A stretch of DNA of 64,000 bases from Candidatus Scalindua sp. SCAELEC01. Lineage in GTDB: Bacteria > Planctomycetota > Brocadiia > Brocadiales > Scalinduaceae. The stretch covers positions 63,039 through 127,038 of the forward strand of contig SHMT01000009.1 in NCBI GenBank assembly GCA_004282745.1, read 5' to 3'. Under the pieces are notes generated by a model. The model ran no database searches, had not been told where the DNA came from, and saw only the letters and a list, made by a program, of their open reading frames with translations. Below are positions 16,830 to 25,686 of the stretch, piece after piece; within the stretch, counting starts at the first letter, position 1; every line of letters starts with the position of its first letter. The translations under genes were made by a program, and so were the position numbers.

Positions 16830-18311
16830 TTATTTACGTTTGATTATCACAAATCTTGTATGCATTCCTCTTCTTACAAGAAACAAGATATCCTTTCCCT
16901 CAGTTTTCTTTAAAGCCGCCGAAAACTCCTTAACGCTGCTAATCTTTTCGCGATTAACTTCTTTAATCAAGTCACCCTCCTGTATCTCTGCTTGAGTCGC
17001 AACGCTTTCCGGCTCAACAGATGAGACAAGGACACCACTTTCTCCTTTATAACCCATGCTATCGGCCAACTCTTCTGTCAAATCCTGAACCGTTAGCCCC
17101 AAGTCATTATCCACAGGAGATAGTCCTCCGGCAAACATATCTGCAGGTTGCTCTCCAATATTGACCGTCAATATTTTCTCTTTTCCGTTTCGCAAAACTT
17201 TCACGGCTACCTCTTTACCAACCGCTGTCTGGGCAACCATATTTCGCAACTGATTCAAATCTCCTATCTCTTTACCATCATACTCAACAACAATATCACC
17301 CCGTTCGAAACCACCCTCTTTCGCCGGAGAGTTGTCCTGCACATCACCAATCAGAACCCCTTCAGTAACATCTACATCAAATTGTTTAGCGAGTGATGGG
17401 TCAAGGTTCTGGATTACAACACCCAACCAACCACGCGTAACCTTTCCCGTATTAATCAAGTCTCTCAGTACGGCCTTTGCCATATTAACAGGTATCGCAA
17501 ATCCAATTCCCTGATACCCTCCCGTACGGGTAAAGATTGCCGTATTTATTCCTACCATCTCACCCTGTATGTTCACCAAAGGTCCGCCACTATTTCCCGG
17601 ATTGATGGCTGCGTCGGTCTGAAGGAAATCCTCATACTGGGCTATCCCAACTCCGGACCTACCGGTAGCACTTATGACGCCAACTGAAACCGTATGGCTT
17701 AAACCAAAGGGGTTCCCAACCGCAATTGCCCACTGACCAGGTTTCATTTTGTCGGAATCACCCATCTTTACCGGAATTAAATTTTCAGCCTCAATTTTCA
17801 CTACTGCCAGGTCTGTTTGTGGGTCAGTACCAATTATCACGGCATCATATTCTCTTTTGTCGCCAAGCTTAACCTTTAACTCTTCCATATTCTCAACAAC
17901 ATGATTGTTCGTTAAAATATAGCCATTCAGGCCATCAACTTTCACGATCACTCCCGAACCGAGACTTTGAGCCTTAAACTCTCTTTCCGGAGGTTTCTGT
18001 TTATACCGGTCAAAATCCTTTCCAAAGAAATCATGAAACGGGTCTTTCCTCCTATCGCGTCTCTCCCCATGAAAACCTCTTGCCGGATGTTTGAACGTTT
18101 TTACTGTAGTGAGAGAAACAACCGAAGGTTTGACATATTCTGCTACGAGCGATAAAGACTCTTGCAAGGTTGTCGCGGAACTACTCAACTCTTCCAGCTT
18201 ATTAGAAAGTTTTTCCAGCTTGTCTGAATCCGTAGCAGCATTAAGACTACTAGCCAAACTCGTAAATCCGCAGATTAAGGCGACTAAAAACACAACAAAA
18301 TATCTTTTCAT
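16830..18311 (-). CDS. degP: DegP/HtrA-type periplasmic serine protease
   Basis: A 493-residue Do-type protease that degrades or refolds damaged envelope proteins. The signal peptide covers residues 1-26. The trypsin-like domain carries His137 (T-N-N-H-V-V), Asp167 (T-D-L-A-V) and Ser241 (G-N-S-G-G-P-L). PDZ1 follows at about 275-370 and PDZ2 at about 385-490, the normal DegP/DegQ layout. Residues 75-112 form a proline- and charge-rich loop (H-G-E-R-R-D-R-R-K-D) in the position of the LA loop. It is monocistronic, with a strong terminator downstream. DegQ or MucD would be equally fair names. Confidence 0.93.
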   Translation of the reverse strand: MKRYFVVFLVALICGFTSLASSLNAATDSDKLEKLSNKLEELSSSATTLQESLSLVAEYVKPSVVSLTTVKTFKHPARGFHGERRDRRKDPFHDFFGKDFDRYKQKPPEREFKAQSLGSGVIVKVDGLNGYILTNNHVVENMEELKVKLGDKREYDAVIIGTDPQTDLAVVKIEAENLIPVKMGDSDKMKPGQWAIAVGNPFGLSHTVSVGVISATGRSGVGIAQYEDFLQTDAAINPGNSGGPLVNIQGEMVGINTAIFTRTGGYQGIGFAIPVNMAKAVLRDLINTGKVTRGWLGVVIQNLDPSLAKQFDVDVTEGVLIGDVQDNSPAKEGGFERGDIVVEYDGKEIGDLNQLRNMVAQTAVGKEVAVKVLRNGKEKILTVNIGEQPADMFAGGLSPVDNDLGLTVQDLTEELADSMGYKGESGVLVSSVEPESVATQAEIQEGDLIKEVNREKISSVKEFSAALKKTEGKDILFLVRRGMHTRFVIIKRK

Positions 18312-18556
18312 ATTTAGAACTACCCCCTTTTGTTAAATGAAAGAAATTAAATCCTCTGTGCAACAGAATTTTCGAGAACTATACAAATACATAGTTGGTT
18401 TCATATGTAGAACTAGTAACACTCGCTATTCTCAATTTGTTCCTTTTTAAACTGATTTATTATAGCAAGTATCAACAGAAATAATAACCGGGACAATATA
18501 TCAAGGAAGGTTAACCCTGGGAACAACAAGATTGTAACAATACCTGAAATGTTTAC

Positions 18557-19060
18557 CTATTCTTTTTTTCCAATTCCATCATTTGAATCGGAAGGTGTCT
18601 GTTTGATCGAGACCATAAGTTCACCAACATTATCTTTAAATCCATTTGAATACAAGCCAATCAAGTCATCATTCATCGTCAGATATAGATACTCTCCTCC
18701 TTCTCCAGGTTCAATATACTGTGAACCAGACAGACCCATAGATATGATTTTCCCGCCTCCTACTCTACCGAGAAGCATACCTATATTCTCTCCCGGCAGT
18801 GCATAACTATGCAAGGCAGGAACCTCTAACCCTTCAGCACTATGTCCCTCTGGAAAGATTTCCGGATTAAAGCTCCAAGAATCATCTACATCAACGTTCC
18901 ATCGCGTGGTACATGAACCTCTCAATATAATATCAGTTCTTTGCCACCCTCTATTCGCATAAACGATAGTCGTCTCGGCAAAACCATTTCTCATGTCGTG
19001 CGCAATACCGAACAAAAAAAGTATAAACAAGAACAAGGGGATTAGCTGTCGTTTTTTCAT
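18557..19060 (-). CDS. Exported LecA (PA-IL)-like protein
   Basis: A 167-residue protein with a signal peptide (residues 6-27, ending N-G-F-A-E). I start it at 19060 so that M-K-K-R-Q opens the signal; the frame runs 19 codons further without a clear binding site. The mature part follows the PA-IL/LecA pattern: N-R-G-W near 36-39, P-G-E-N-I-G-M-L-L-G-R-V-G around 90-102, then L-Y-L-T-M-N-D-D and D-N-V-G-E-L, the last two resembling the calcium-binding loop of LecA. LecA-like domains bind galactosides in some proteins, but many homologues are uncharacterised. It stands alone. Confidence 0.7.
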   Translation of the reverse strand: MKKRQLIPLFLFILFLFGIAHDMRNGFAETTIVYANRGWQRTDIILRGSCTTRWNVDVDDSWSFNPEIFPEGHSAEGLEVPALHSYALPGENIGMLLGRVGGGKIISMGLSGSQYIEPGEGGEYLYLTMNDDLIGLYSNGFKDNVGELMVSIKQTPSDSNDGIGKKE

Positions 19061-19264
19061 AATAATCCAATGTAAAGATGATTTCATTCTACAAGTTGAA
19101 AAGTATTTTTCCTTCACGAAATTTCATATTAGTATAGGTAATCATTAAAATCAAGGAGAAAAAGAACAGATAGGATAGAAGGAGGCTTAATCCTGTAAAA
19201 GTACAAATCACTTGACTTTCGACTGTTTTCGCAATATCTTAGAGGCCGCGAGTGTGAAGATTAC

Positions 19265-19294
19265 TTGACATACTAAAAATCTTCGAGGTACTTT
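19265..19294 (+). promoter_or_regulatory. Candidate promoter of the YjbQ family gene
   Basis: TTGACA at 19265-19270, an 18-base spacer and TACTTT at 19289-19294, about 40 bases before the start codon. A second match, TTGACT-17-TATCTT, lies at 19212-19240, so the gene may have two start points. Confidence 0.4.
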
Positions 19295-19334
19295 AAGGCC
19301 ATATTGACTCAATTTGATTGAAAGGAGATTTTGC

Positions 19335-19754
19335 ATGAAAAGCTATCGCAAGGAGCTATTTTTTCACATTCCTAAAAGACGTGGCTTCCTCAATATTACA
19401 GATCAGGTAATGGCCTGCCTTAAAGAAAGTGATATTACTGAGGGTTTTGTACTTGTTAACGCAATGCACATAACCGCTTCTGTCTTTATCAATGACGATG
19501 AATCAGGGCTCCATCGTGACTATGAGAAATGGCTAGAAACATTAGCACCTCACGAACCGGTATCGCAATACCACCATAACAAAACCGGAGAAGACAATGG
19601 AGACGCACACCTCAAACGACAAGTAATGGGAAGAGAGGTAATAGTTGCAATTACTGAAGGAAAGTTGGATTTTGGGCCCTGGGAGCAGATATTTTACGGG
19701 GAGTTTGATGGGAGGAGAAAAAAGAGAGTACTCGTAAAAATTATCGGAGTATAA
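19335..19754 (+). CDS. yjbQ: YjbQ (UPF0047) family protein
   Basis: A 139-residue protein of the widespread YjbQ/UPF0047 family, whose cellular role is not well established (weak thiamine phosphate synthase activity has been reported for the E. coli member). The start at 19335 follows AAAGGAG by 8 bases. Conserved positions are visible: [12 protein letters not shown] near 49-60, [15 protein letters not shown] near 83-97, and [11 protein letters not shown] followed by E-F-D-G. The family usually has W-Q where this has W-E-Q. It is a single gene convergent with the phosphatase gene. Confidence 0.9.
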   Translation: MKSYRKELFFHIPKRRGFLNITDQVMACLKESDITEGFVLVNAMHITASVFINDDESGLHRDYEKWLETLAPHEPVSQYHHNKTGEDNGDAHLKRQVMGREVIVAITEGKLDFGPWEQIFYGEFDGRRKKRVLVKIIGV

Positions 19755-19771
19755 AATGAAATAGTATATCA

Positions 19772-19790
19772 AATCGAGGGAGCCTCGATT
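19772..19790. terminator. Bidirectional terminator
   Basis: AATCGAGG at 19772-19779 and CCTCGATT at 19783-19790 form an 8-bp stem with a 3-base loop, between the convergent yjbQ and phosphatase genes. AT-rich sequence follows on both sides. It would end the long ribosomal-protein transcript. Confidence 0.65.
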
Positions 19791-19795
19791 GAATT

Positions 19796-20248
19796 TTATA
19801 TTTCCCGACATACATCCGCATATTTATTAATTATCTTTTCCTGCTCAACGGTTTCAATTGATCCTGGCCGTTTCCGCCTAACCTCTTCGACTGCTTCTTC
19901 AGCTGTGTACCCTTTGCTGACAAGGTAACACGCTAGCATTGTTCCTGTCCTGCCGATCCCTGCGTCGCAATGCACTACTATCTTTTTCCCACTATCGTTA
20001 GCCTTCTTGGCAAAGGCAACAAAATCCTCAACCTGTCCCAGACTTGGAGTGGAAAAGTCCCTAATAGGGATATGGATCGTCTGAAAACAAAACTCACGCA
20101 GCAAATCCTGGTTTAACGGCAATTCTGAAAGTGAAACTATCACTTCCACTCCGTTATCCTTAAGAAACTCGAAATCATCTATTGAGGATGAGGGTTTTGC
20201 CATACCAGCTACCTCACCTTCTATGAGCCAACTAAAATTCCTAATCAT
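19796..20248 (-). CDS. Dual-specificity-type protein tyrosine phosphatase
   Basis: A 150-residue cysteine phosphatase with the signature H-C-D-A-G-I-G-R-T at residues 93-101 (nucleophile Cys94, phosphate-binding Arg100). Asp64 in P-I-R-D is the likely general acid. The small size and the P-I-R-D-F-S-T-P-S segment match the atypical dual-specificity / PTP-like group found in archaea and some bacteria. It begins 21 bases after rplQ on the same strand with no terminator between, so it is probably the last gene of the alpha operon transcript. Substrates could be phosphoproteins or other phosphate esters; the sequence does not say which. Confidence 0.88.
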   Translation of the reverse strand: MIRNFSWLIEGEVAGMAKPSSSIDDFEFLKDNGVEVIVSLSELPLNQDLLREFCFQTIHIPIRDFSTPSLGQVEDFVAFAKKANDSGKKIVVHCDAGIGRTGTMLACYLVSKGYTAEEAVEEVRRKRPGSIETVEQEKIINKYADVCREI

Positions 20249-20269
20249 TCTTAAGCATTTGAGTTCAAC

Positions 20270-20833
20270 TTATTTCTTCTCTTTTGAAACGGACACTTTC
20301 GGTTGTATCTCTTTTTCCTCTTCTCTGACGCCTTCTACCAGTTCAAAAACCACTTGGCTTGCATTATCTCCCAATCTGTTCCCCACCAAACGAAGCTTTC
20401 TTTGAAAACCTTCCATTTTATATTCCAATTCCGGGATGTCGCCAACACTGCTCCCAGTTAATACTCCCATCCTGCTACCCGATAGCCTTAGGATTCTCGT
20501 ATAACCTCCGCATCGTTCAATATATCTATGCCCAATGCCGCCAGTTTCACGCCATTTCCCTTCTCCGAAAAGTTTTCGAACAACCTCCTTGTTATTCAAC
20601 CGAGACAGCACCTGTCTATAATAGTGTATATACATGACCCTATCTTCTTTTTTGGAAACACCTTTTTTGGCCAGTGTAATTAGTCTCTCTACAAATGGAC
20701 GAACAAACTTGGCCTTCTCCTTAGTCGTCACAATTCTACCATACATAAAAAGGTTAATGGCCAAATTGCGTCTCAAAGCCTTCCTGTGGCTTGATGTCCT
20801 CCCAAGATGTTTTTCTCTTTTTCTATGCCTCAT
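20270..20833 (-). CDS. rplQ: Ribosomal protein bL17
   Basis: Large-subunit protein near the peptide exit tunnel. The start M-R-H-R-K-R at 20833 matches the family and has GAAAGGAA upstream; a TTG six codons earlier is ignored. The core L-G-R-T-S-S-H-R-K-A-L is at residues 11-21. At 187 residues it is longer than the roughly 120 of E. coli: there is an internal stretch after residue 70 and a charged, lysine/glutamate-rich tail from about 165. Its start overlaps the end of rpoA by 11 bp. Confidence 0.95.
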   Translation of the reverse strand: MRHRKREKHLGRTSSHRKALRRNLAINLFMYGRIVTTKEKAKFVRPFVERLITLAKKGVSKKEDRVMYIHYYRQVLSRLNNKEVVRKLFGEGKWRETGGIGHRYIERCGGYTRILRLSGSRMGVLTGSSVGDIPELEYKMEGFQRKLRLVGNRLGDNASQVVFELVEGVREEEKEIQPKVSVSKEKK

Positions 20834-21860
20834 ATGACATTTCCTTTCCAACTAGACTTGCATCTTCCATCATTTTAAATGACAACCCCATCTGTGTCAG
20901 CTTTTTTTTAATCTCATTTAACGTTGTTTTACCAAAATTTTTAAGTTCTAACAATTCATCTTCCCGCTTTTCGACAATTTCTCCAATCGTCTTAATATTT
21001 GCCATTTCCAAGCAATTTGCCGCCCTTACAGAAAGGTCTAACTCCGTTACCGAAATAGACATTTTTTGATTAACACCTTCATCAGATATTTCTACCTCCT
21101 CAGGAATATCAATTTTCTCAAGTAATTTTTCACCGGTTTGTGGCAATTCTCTCCCTATTTCAAAATAATGAATAAATGGGTTGAGATGTTTTCTGAGAAT
21201 TTTTGTGGCTTCAACCAAAGCCATCTCGGGAAGGATTGACCCGTTTGTCCAAATTTCAATTATTAGCCTGTCATAATTTGTCTTTCTACCCACTCTTGTC
21301 TCTTCAGTATATACCTTTGCTCTCCTAATTGGAGAAAATATTGCATCTATTGGAATAACATCGATTTCACGATTACTGACAGCAACTTCCTCGGATGTTT
21401 TATAACCTCTACCATTTCTCACCTCCATTTCTACCTCAAATTTTGTGTCATCATTGAGTGTAGCAATATGAAGATCACCGTTAATGATCTCAACACCTTC
21501 ATCAGTTATGATGTCTTTTGCCTGCACTACCCCTTTAGTTGTTGCTTCTATCCTAATCATCCTCGGCTTATCGGAGTGCATCTTTACAAAAACATTTTTT
21601 ATGTTAAGAATAATGTCTGTCACATCTTCAACAACTCCCGGTATAATCCCGAACTCATGCTTAATTCCCTCGATCCGGACCGATGTTATTGCACTTCCTT
21701 CTATTGATGAAAGCAGGACACGTCGTAAACTGCTACCAATCGTACTTCCAAATCCTCTCTCAAATGGCTCTACAATAAACTTTCCATACGTATCTGTATA
21801 CGACTCCTTTTCTGCAATTACCCTTGTTGGTAATTCAAAGTCCCTCCATCTTATTCGCAT
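20823..21860 (-). CDS. rpoA: RNA polymerase alpha subunit
   Basis: Alpha dimerises to nucleate RNA polymerase assembly, and its C-terminal domain contacts promoters and activators. The 345 residues include the N-terminal domain with E-R-G-F-G-S-T-I-G-S-S-L-R-R-V-L near 33-48 and the C-terminal helix-hairpin-helix domain from about 270, with L-S-V-R-A-A-N-C-L and L-K-N-F-G-K-T-T-L. The linker is acidic (E-K-I-D-I-P-E-E-V). It lies 189 bases after rpsD, a large gap for this run, which may hold an internal promoter or control site, though I see no firm motif. Confidence 0.97.
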   Translation of the reverse strand: MRIRWRDFELPTRVIAEKESYTDTYGKFIVEPFERGFGSTIGSSLRRVLLSSIEGSAITSVRIEGIKHEFGIIPGVVEDVTDIILNIKNVFVKMHSDKPRMIRIEATTKGVVQAKDIITDEGVEIINGDLHIATLNDDTKFEVEMEVRNGRGYKTSEEVAVSNREIDVIPIDAIFSPIRRAKVYTEETRVGRKTNYDRLIIEIWTNGSILPEMALVEATKILRKHLNPFIHYFEIGRELPQTGEKLLEKIDIPEEVEISDEGVNQKMSISVTELDLSVRAANCLEMANIKTIGEIVEKREDELLELKNFGKTTLNEIKKKLTQMGLSFKMMEDASLVGKEMSYEA

Positions 21861-22049
21861 ATGCAGGCCTCCTTTCCACTCAAAAATTTCTTTCTATCAG
21901 GTCTGGATATTAAAAATATTTCTTTTATTGCTCTGTGTGAATTACTTAAATCTGGATAATAACTTTTTGTATGGGTATGAAGCTTAAGGCAGGATTTCAT
22001 AAATCGTTTATACAATTAGCTTATTTTTCCCTTGAAACATTACAAAGCA

Positions 22050-22676
22050 TCATTTAGAACAAAGCTCTACAACAAGCTGTTCCTGTATCGCAATCGAAAC
22101 ATCGTCTTGAGTCGGCAAATGGAGAACTCGACCTTCCAATCCAACGTCATCAAATTCTAACCACGATGGTAGATTCCTACTCTTACGAGAATCAACATTC
22201 TGCTTAACAAATTCACTACATTTTTCACTGTTTTTTGGTTTAATCACATCTCCTGCCTTAACTAAAAAGGAAGCAATATCAACCTTCTTACCATTCACCG
22301 TAATATGACCGTGGTTTATTACCTGTCGAGTATGGCTACGCGACAAACCGTAACCGAGATGAAACAAAACGTTGTCCAGCCTTCTCTCAAGTAACACAAG
22401 CAGATTTTGACCGGTATTCCCCTCTTTTCGTTCAGACTTAGCAAAATAATTTCTAAACTGCCTCTCAAATACACCATAAAAGCGTTTTAATTTCTGTTTC
22501 TCTCTAAAATGTATTCCATATTCAGATAATTTCTTTAATCTTCGAGATTTCTGACCTGGGATCGATTTTCGTTTAACCACACTACACTTAACGGTATCAC
22601 AACGGCTACCCTTTAAGAACAGTTTAACACCTTCTCTTCTACATAATTTACATTTTGAGTCTACATATCTAGCCAT
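22050..22676 (-). CDS. rpsD: Ribosomal protein uS4, zinc-binding form
   Basis: A primary 16S rRNA-binding protein and, in many bacteria, the repressor of the alpha operon. The 208 residues begin M-A-R-Y and contain C-K-L-C near 9-12 and further cysteines near 26 and 31, the C+ (zinc) form. The S4 RNA-binding domain is at about 98-160, with R-L-D-N-V-L-F-H-L-G-Y-G. The order rpsK-rpsD-rpoA-rplQ is the standard alpha operon. Confidence 0.96.
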   Translation of the reverse strand: MARYVDSKCKLCRREGVKLFLKGSRCDTVKCSVVKRKSIPGQKSRRLKKLSEYGIHFREKQKLKRFYGVFERQFRNYFAKSERKEGNTGQNLLVLLERRLDNVLFHLGYGLSRSHTRQVINHGHITVNGKKVDIASFLVKAGDVIKPKNSEKCSEFVKQNVDSRKSRNLPSWLEFDDVGLEGRVLHLPTQDDVSIAIQEQLVVELCSK

Positions 22677-22737
22677 GTTTTAGAATTAAAACCTTTTCTT
22701 GTGCACAAACCCAACTTATTAATAAATTAAGATTATG

Positions 22738-23112
22738 CTAAACTCTCCTCTTCTTTCTAGGACGGCAACCATTATGAGGTAGAGGAGTAACATCCTCAAT
22801 TGCCTTTACTAAAAGCCCAGCTTCCTGTAACGCCGTTATAGCCGATTCCCTTCCTGGTCCCGGTCCCTTTACACGAACCTCTACCTCCTTTACACCAAAT
22901 TTACGGCGAGCTTTTTCCGCAACAGTTTTTGCCGCTCTCTGTGACGCAAATGGTGTACTCTTTCTAGACCCTTTAAAACCAACTGTACCTGCACTAGCCC
23001 AACACAAAGTTTCACCATTTGTATCCGCTATAGTTATATATGTATTATTGAAAGTTGCCTTAACATTGGCAATTGCCTTAACAACATTACGTTTTGTCTT
23101 TTTCTTTCCCAT
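22738..23112 (-). CDS. rpsK: Ribosomal protein uS11
   Basis: Small-subunit platform protein that lines the mRNA exit side. The 124 residues include the N-T-Y-I-T-I-A-D segment, [11 protein letters not shown] near 49-59 and the C-terminal [12 protein letters not shown], all typical. It lies 157 bases after the inserted methyltransferase gene instead of directly behind rpsM, so it may rely on its own promoter or on read-through. Confidence 0.97.
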   Translation of the reverse strand: MGKKKTKRNVVKAIANVKATFNNTYITIADTNGETLCWASAGTVGFKGSRKSTPFASQRAAKTVAEKARRKFGVKEVEVRVKGPGPGRESAITALQEAGLLVKAIEDVTPLPHNGCRPRKKRRV

Positions 23113-23269
23113 AGTATCTACTATTTAAATAACCTTTGGAGCTCCTTAACTTAAGGACTGGCCACGAATAACATAAAAACAAATATAACAAAAACTCAAC
23201 TGAAATCAAGAAATATCCATTTACTACCTTTTTCCCAATCCAAAAAAGCAAAAACTTATCTCTCTAGCC

Positions 23270-24100
23270 TTAACCAGTTTTTAATAAAGAATCTTTCATT
23301 TGATTTTCAAAAAACAGATCCTGCAGACCAAAATGTGTATTAAACATTTTACTCAATTCAAAATAGTCATCCAGCGTCCTATTGTGCCTGTTTTTGATCT
23401 TCCTTGCTGAGATTAAAATATTTTTAGGACTTAACTTTGGTGATACAATCTCTAAAAGCTCAACAAAATACCCACTTCCTAAAAGGAACTGTGATCTCAA
23501 TGCGTCCGTTAGTAAATTTGCAAACTTATACCGCAACAGGCCAAACTGTGTAATACTACTTAAAGGATGCGGTTTTTTAATCTGCGAGCGTACCTGCCCC
23601 TGACAGCAGGGAACTACCATTATATGTTTTGCGTCGAGCATAATCCCTTTAGCAATTGCCTCATCAGTTGCCGTGTCACAAGCGTGCAGTGCAATTACGA
23701 TATCAACAGAAACAATTGGCACAAAGTCTATTGTCCTCGCTTCAATGAAATTCATATTGGTAAATTGCAACGCCAGCTGGGTTTCTTCACATTTTTGAAT
23801 TAATTCATGATTAGTATCAACTCCGTAAAAAATGGCATTAATTCCAAATTTTGATGTTAAAATGTAATTCAGAACAAATGAGAGATACGATTTTCCGCAA
23901 GAACACTCTAAGAATACCAACTTCTTATTCGGTTTAATCTTTTTTACAACATTTAATATTTTCTCACTAAATCCAATAATTTCATTGAATTTTTTTTCCA
24001 TATCCTTTTTGATGATTCCATCATTTCCTTGTAAACCAATCTCTTTAATTAAATTATTATTCTCCTTCAGGATATTCTTTATCTCGATCTTATTTAACAT
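23270..24100 (-). CDS. SAM-dependent methyltransferase inserted in the ribosomal operon
   Basis: A 276-residue protein with a class I methyltransferase fold. Motif I is F-L-E-C-S-C-G-K-S-Y-L at residues 63-73, motif II ends in V-D-T-N near 94-97, and A-L-H-A-C-D-T-A-T-D-E-A at 137-148 plus V-V-P-C-C-Q at 162-167 place it in the METTL25 / RRNAD1-like group (Methyltransf_32 type). Target RNA or protein is unknown. It sits between rpsM (19 bases upstream) and rpsK (157 bases downstream), which are normally neighbours. Its lysine- and asparagine-rich sequence is more AT-rich than the genes around it, which suggests insertion from elsewhere. Confidence 0.85.
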   Translation of the reverse strand: MLNKIEIKNILKENNNLIKEIGLQGNDGIIKKDMEKKFNEIIGFSEKILNVVKKIKPNKKLVFLECSCGKSYLSFVLNYILTSKFGINAIFYGVDTNHELIQKCEETQLALQFTNMNFIEARTIDFVPIVSVDIVIALHACDTATDEAIAKGIMLDAKHIMVVPCCQGQVRSQIKKPHPLSSITQFGLLRYKFANLLTDALRSQFLLGSGYFVELLEIVSPKLSPKNILISARKIKNRHNRTLDDYFELSKMFNTHFGLQDLFFENQMKDSLLKTG

Positions 24101-24119
24101 TTTATCAAATAGGTACCGC

Positions 24120-24506
24120 TTAACCTTTCATCTCTTTAACACTCTTTTTCCCTGCAACAGTCCTTCTTTTACCCTTCCTCGTACGAGCATTCGTTTTTGT
24201 CCTTTGACCCCTAACTGGCAATCCTACTCGATGTCGCATACCTCTATGGCACCCTATATTTTTTAGACGTGCAATATTTTGACTTTCTTGCCTTCTTAAC
24301 TGACCTTCAACAATATAGTTTTTATCTATATATGAAACTAATGATGCAAGGTCTTCTTCTGTTAAATCTTTTGCTTTAAGATTTTCGTCAATTTTTAATG
24401 ACTCTAACGCCTTATGCGACAACACCTTGCTTATACCATAGATATAAGTCAATGAGATCAAGAGTCTTTTATCATTTGGAATATCTACCCCAGCAATTCT
24501 TGGCAT
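24120..24506 (-). CDS. rpsM: Ribosomal protein uS13
   Basis: Small-subunit head protein that contacts the large subunit and P-site tRNA. The 128 residues begin [10 protein letters not shown] and contain the helix-two-turn-helix segment I-Y-G-I-S-K near 23-28 and the C-terminal [22 protein letters not shown] signature. The tail is extended with K-K-S-V-K-E-M-K. It follows rpmJ after 56 bases. Confidence 0.97.
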   Translation of the reverse strand: MPRIAGVDIPNDKRLLISLTYIYGISKVLSHKALESLKIDENLKAKDLTEEDLASLVSYIDKNYIVEGQLRRQESQNIARLKNIGCHRGMRHRVGLPVRGQRTKTNARTRKGKRRTVAGKKSVKEMKG

Positions 24507-24562
24507 TAATTAATTCCTTTCATCAATTCAAACATCAACATTATTTACTCGAAGTACGGCTG

Positions 24563-24679
24563 TTATTTCCCTTGCCTCTGTTTATGGCGTGGATTTTCAC
24601 AAATGACCCTTACAATTTTATTTCTCCTAATTACTTTACAATTCTCACATATCCTCTTTACTGACGAACGTACCTTCAT
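24563..24679 (-). CDS. rpmJ: Ribosomal protein bL36, zinc-binding form
   Basis: A 38-residue large-subunit protein too short for most gene finders. It reads [11 protein letters not shown] and has the zinc ligands Cys11, Cys14, Cys27 and His32 (C-E-N-C ... C-E-N-P-R-H). It lies 10 bases after infA and before rpsM, the standard position in the alpha operon. Confidence 0.96.
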   Translation of the reverse strand: MKVRSSVKRICENCKVIRRNKIVRVICENPRHKQRQGK

Positions 24680-24689
24680 AAAGCCTCCT

Positions 24690-24908
24690 TCAACCCTGAC
24701 GATAAATAATTCTCCCTTTACTGAGATCGTAAGGTGACATTTCTATCGTAACTTTGTCACCAGGGAGTATACGAATAAAATGCATCCTCATTTTACCAGA
24801 CACATGAGCGAGAACTTCATGGCCATTCTCCAGCTTCACACGAAACATCGCATTTGGTAACGATTCTTTTACAATTGCTTCAACCTTGATTGGTTCTTCT
24901 TTTGCCAT
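24690..24908 (-). CDS. infA: Translation initiation factor IF-1
   Basis: A 72-residue OB-fold protein that binds the ribosomal A site during initiation. It has the family landmarks [12 protein letters not shown] near 19-30, L-A-H-V-S-G-K-M-R near 33-41 and P-Y-D-L-S-K-G-R-I near 58-66. It follows map after 20 bases. Confidence 0.97.
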   Translation of the reverse strand: MAKEEPIKVEAIVKESLPNAMFRVKLENGHEVLAHVSGKMRMHFIRILPGDKVTIEMSPYDLSKGRIIYRQG

Positions 24909-24928
24909 TTATTTTTCCATACCCACTT

Positions 24929-25681
24929 TTATTTTGTTAGAATATCAGCACCATCATCTGTTATGACGACCGTATGTTCGTAATGTGCTGAAAATTTCCT
25001 ATCTTTTGTAACAACCGTCCAATTGTTTTTAAGCACCTCCGTAGCATACCCTCCAACGCATATCATCGGTTCAATGGCGAGTGCCATTCCTTTTAGCAAG
25101 GTTTTGTCGTTCTTTAAAAGTTCATTATTCACAAAATTGGGAATCTGTGGCTCTTCATGCATCTGCCTACCGATACCATGCCCTGTATAATCTCTTACGA
25201 CAGAAAAACCTTTAGCCTCAACATACGTTTGTATTGCCCTTGAAACGGCAGACAACTTGACCTTGGAACGCAAAACACCGATTGCTTTCAACAGTGATTC
25301 ATGGCAGACATCAAGTAGATTTTGCATCTCCTGGGAAATTTCGCCGATAGGGATGGTAATTGCGGCATCAGCAACGTAGTTGCTATACTCCACACCAATA
25401 TCAACACTCAGGATATCGCCATCATTCAGTATTCTCTGACTTGGTATACCGTGCACTATCTCTTCGTTAATAGAGGTACAAATACTTTTTGGATACCCTC
25501 TATAACCTTTAAATACTGGTTTTCCACCCTTCTGTATAACAAACTTTTCTAGCTCTGTATTCAGCGTGTCAGTCGTAACACGGCTTTTGGCAAGATCCTC
25601 AGCCATACAAAGTGCTTCCGAAACAATCCTACCGGCTTTACGCATTAATTCAATCTCACGTTCCGACTTACAATTTATCAA
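24929..25681 (-). CDS. map: Methionine aminopeptidase, type I
   Basis: Removes the initiator methionine from new proteins. The 250 residues carry the metal ligands of the pita-bread fold: Asp in V-D-I-G-V near 94, Asp in Y-V-A-D-A near 105, His in G-H-G-I-G near 168, Glu in A-I-E-P-M near 202 and Glu in Y-E-H-T-V near 233. There is no N-terminal zinc finger, which is normal for bacterial type Ia. It lies between adk and infA, 5 and 20 bases apart. Confidence 0.95.
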   Translation of the reverse strand: MINCKSEREIELMRKAGRIVSEALCMAEDLAKSRVTTDTLNTELEKFVIQKGGKPVFKGYRGYPKSICTSINEEIVHGIPSQRILNDGDILSVDIGVEYSNYVADAAITIPIGEISQEMQNLLDVCHESLLKAIGVLRSKVKLSAVSRAIQTYVEAKGFSVVRDYTGHGIGRQMHEEPQIPNFVNNELLKNDKTLLKGMALAIEPMICVGGYATEVLKNNWTVVTKDRKFSAHYEHTVVITDDGADILTK

Positions 25682-25686
25682 AAAAA

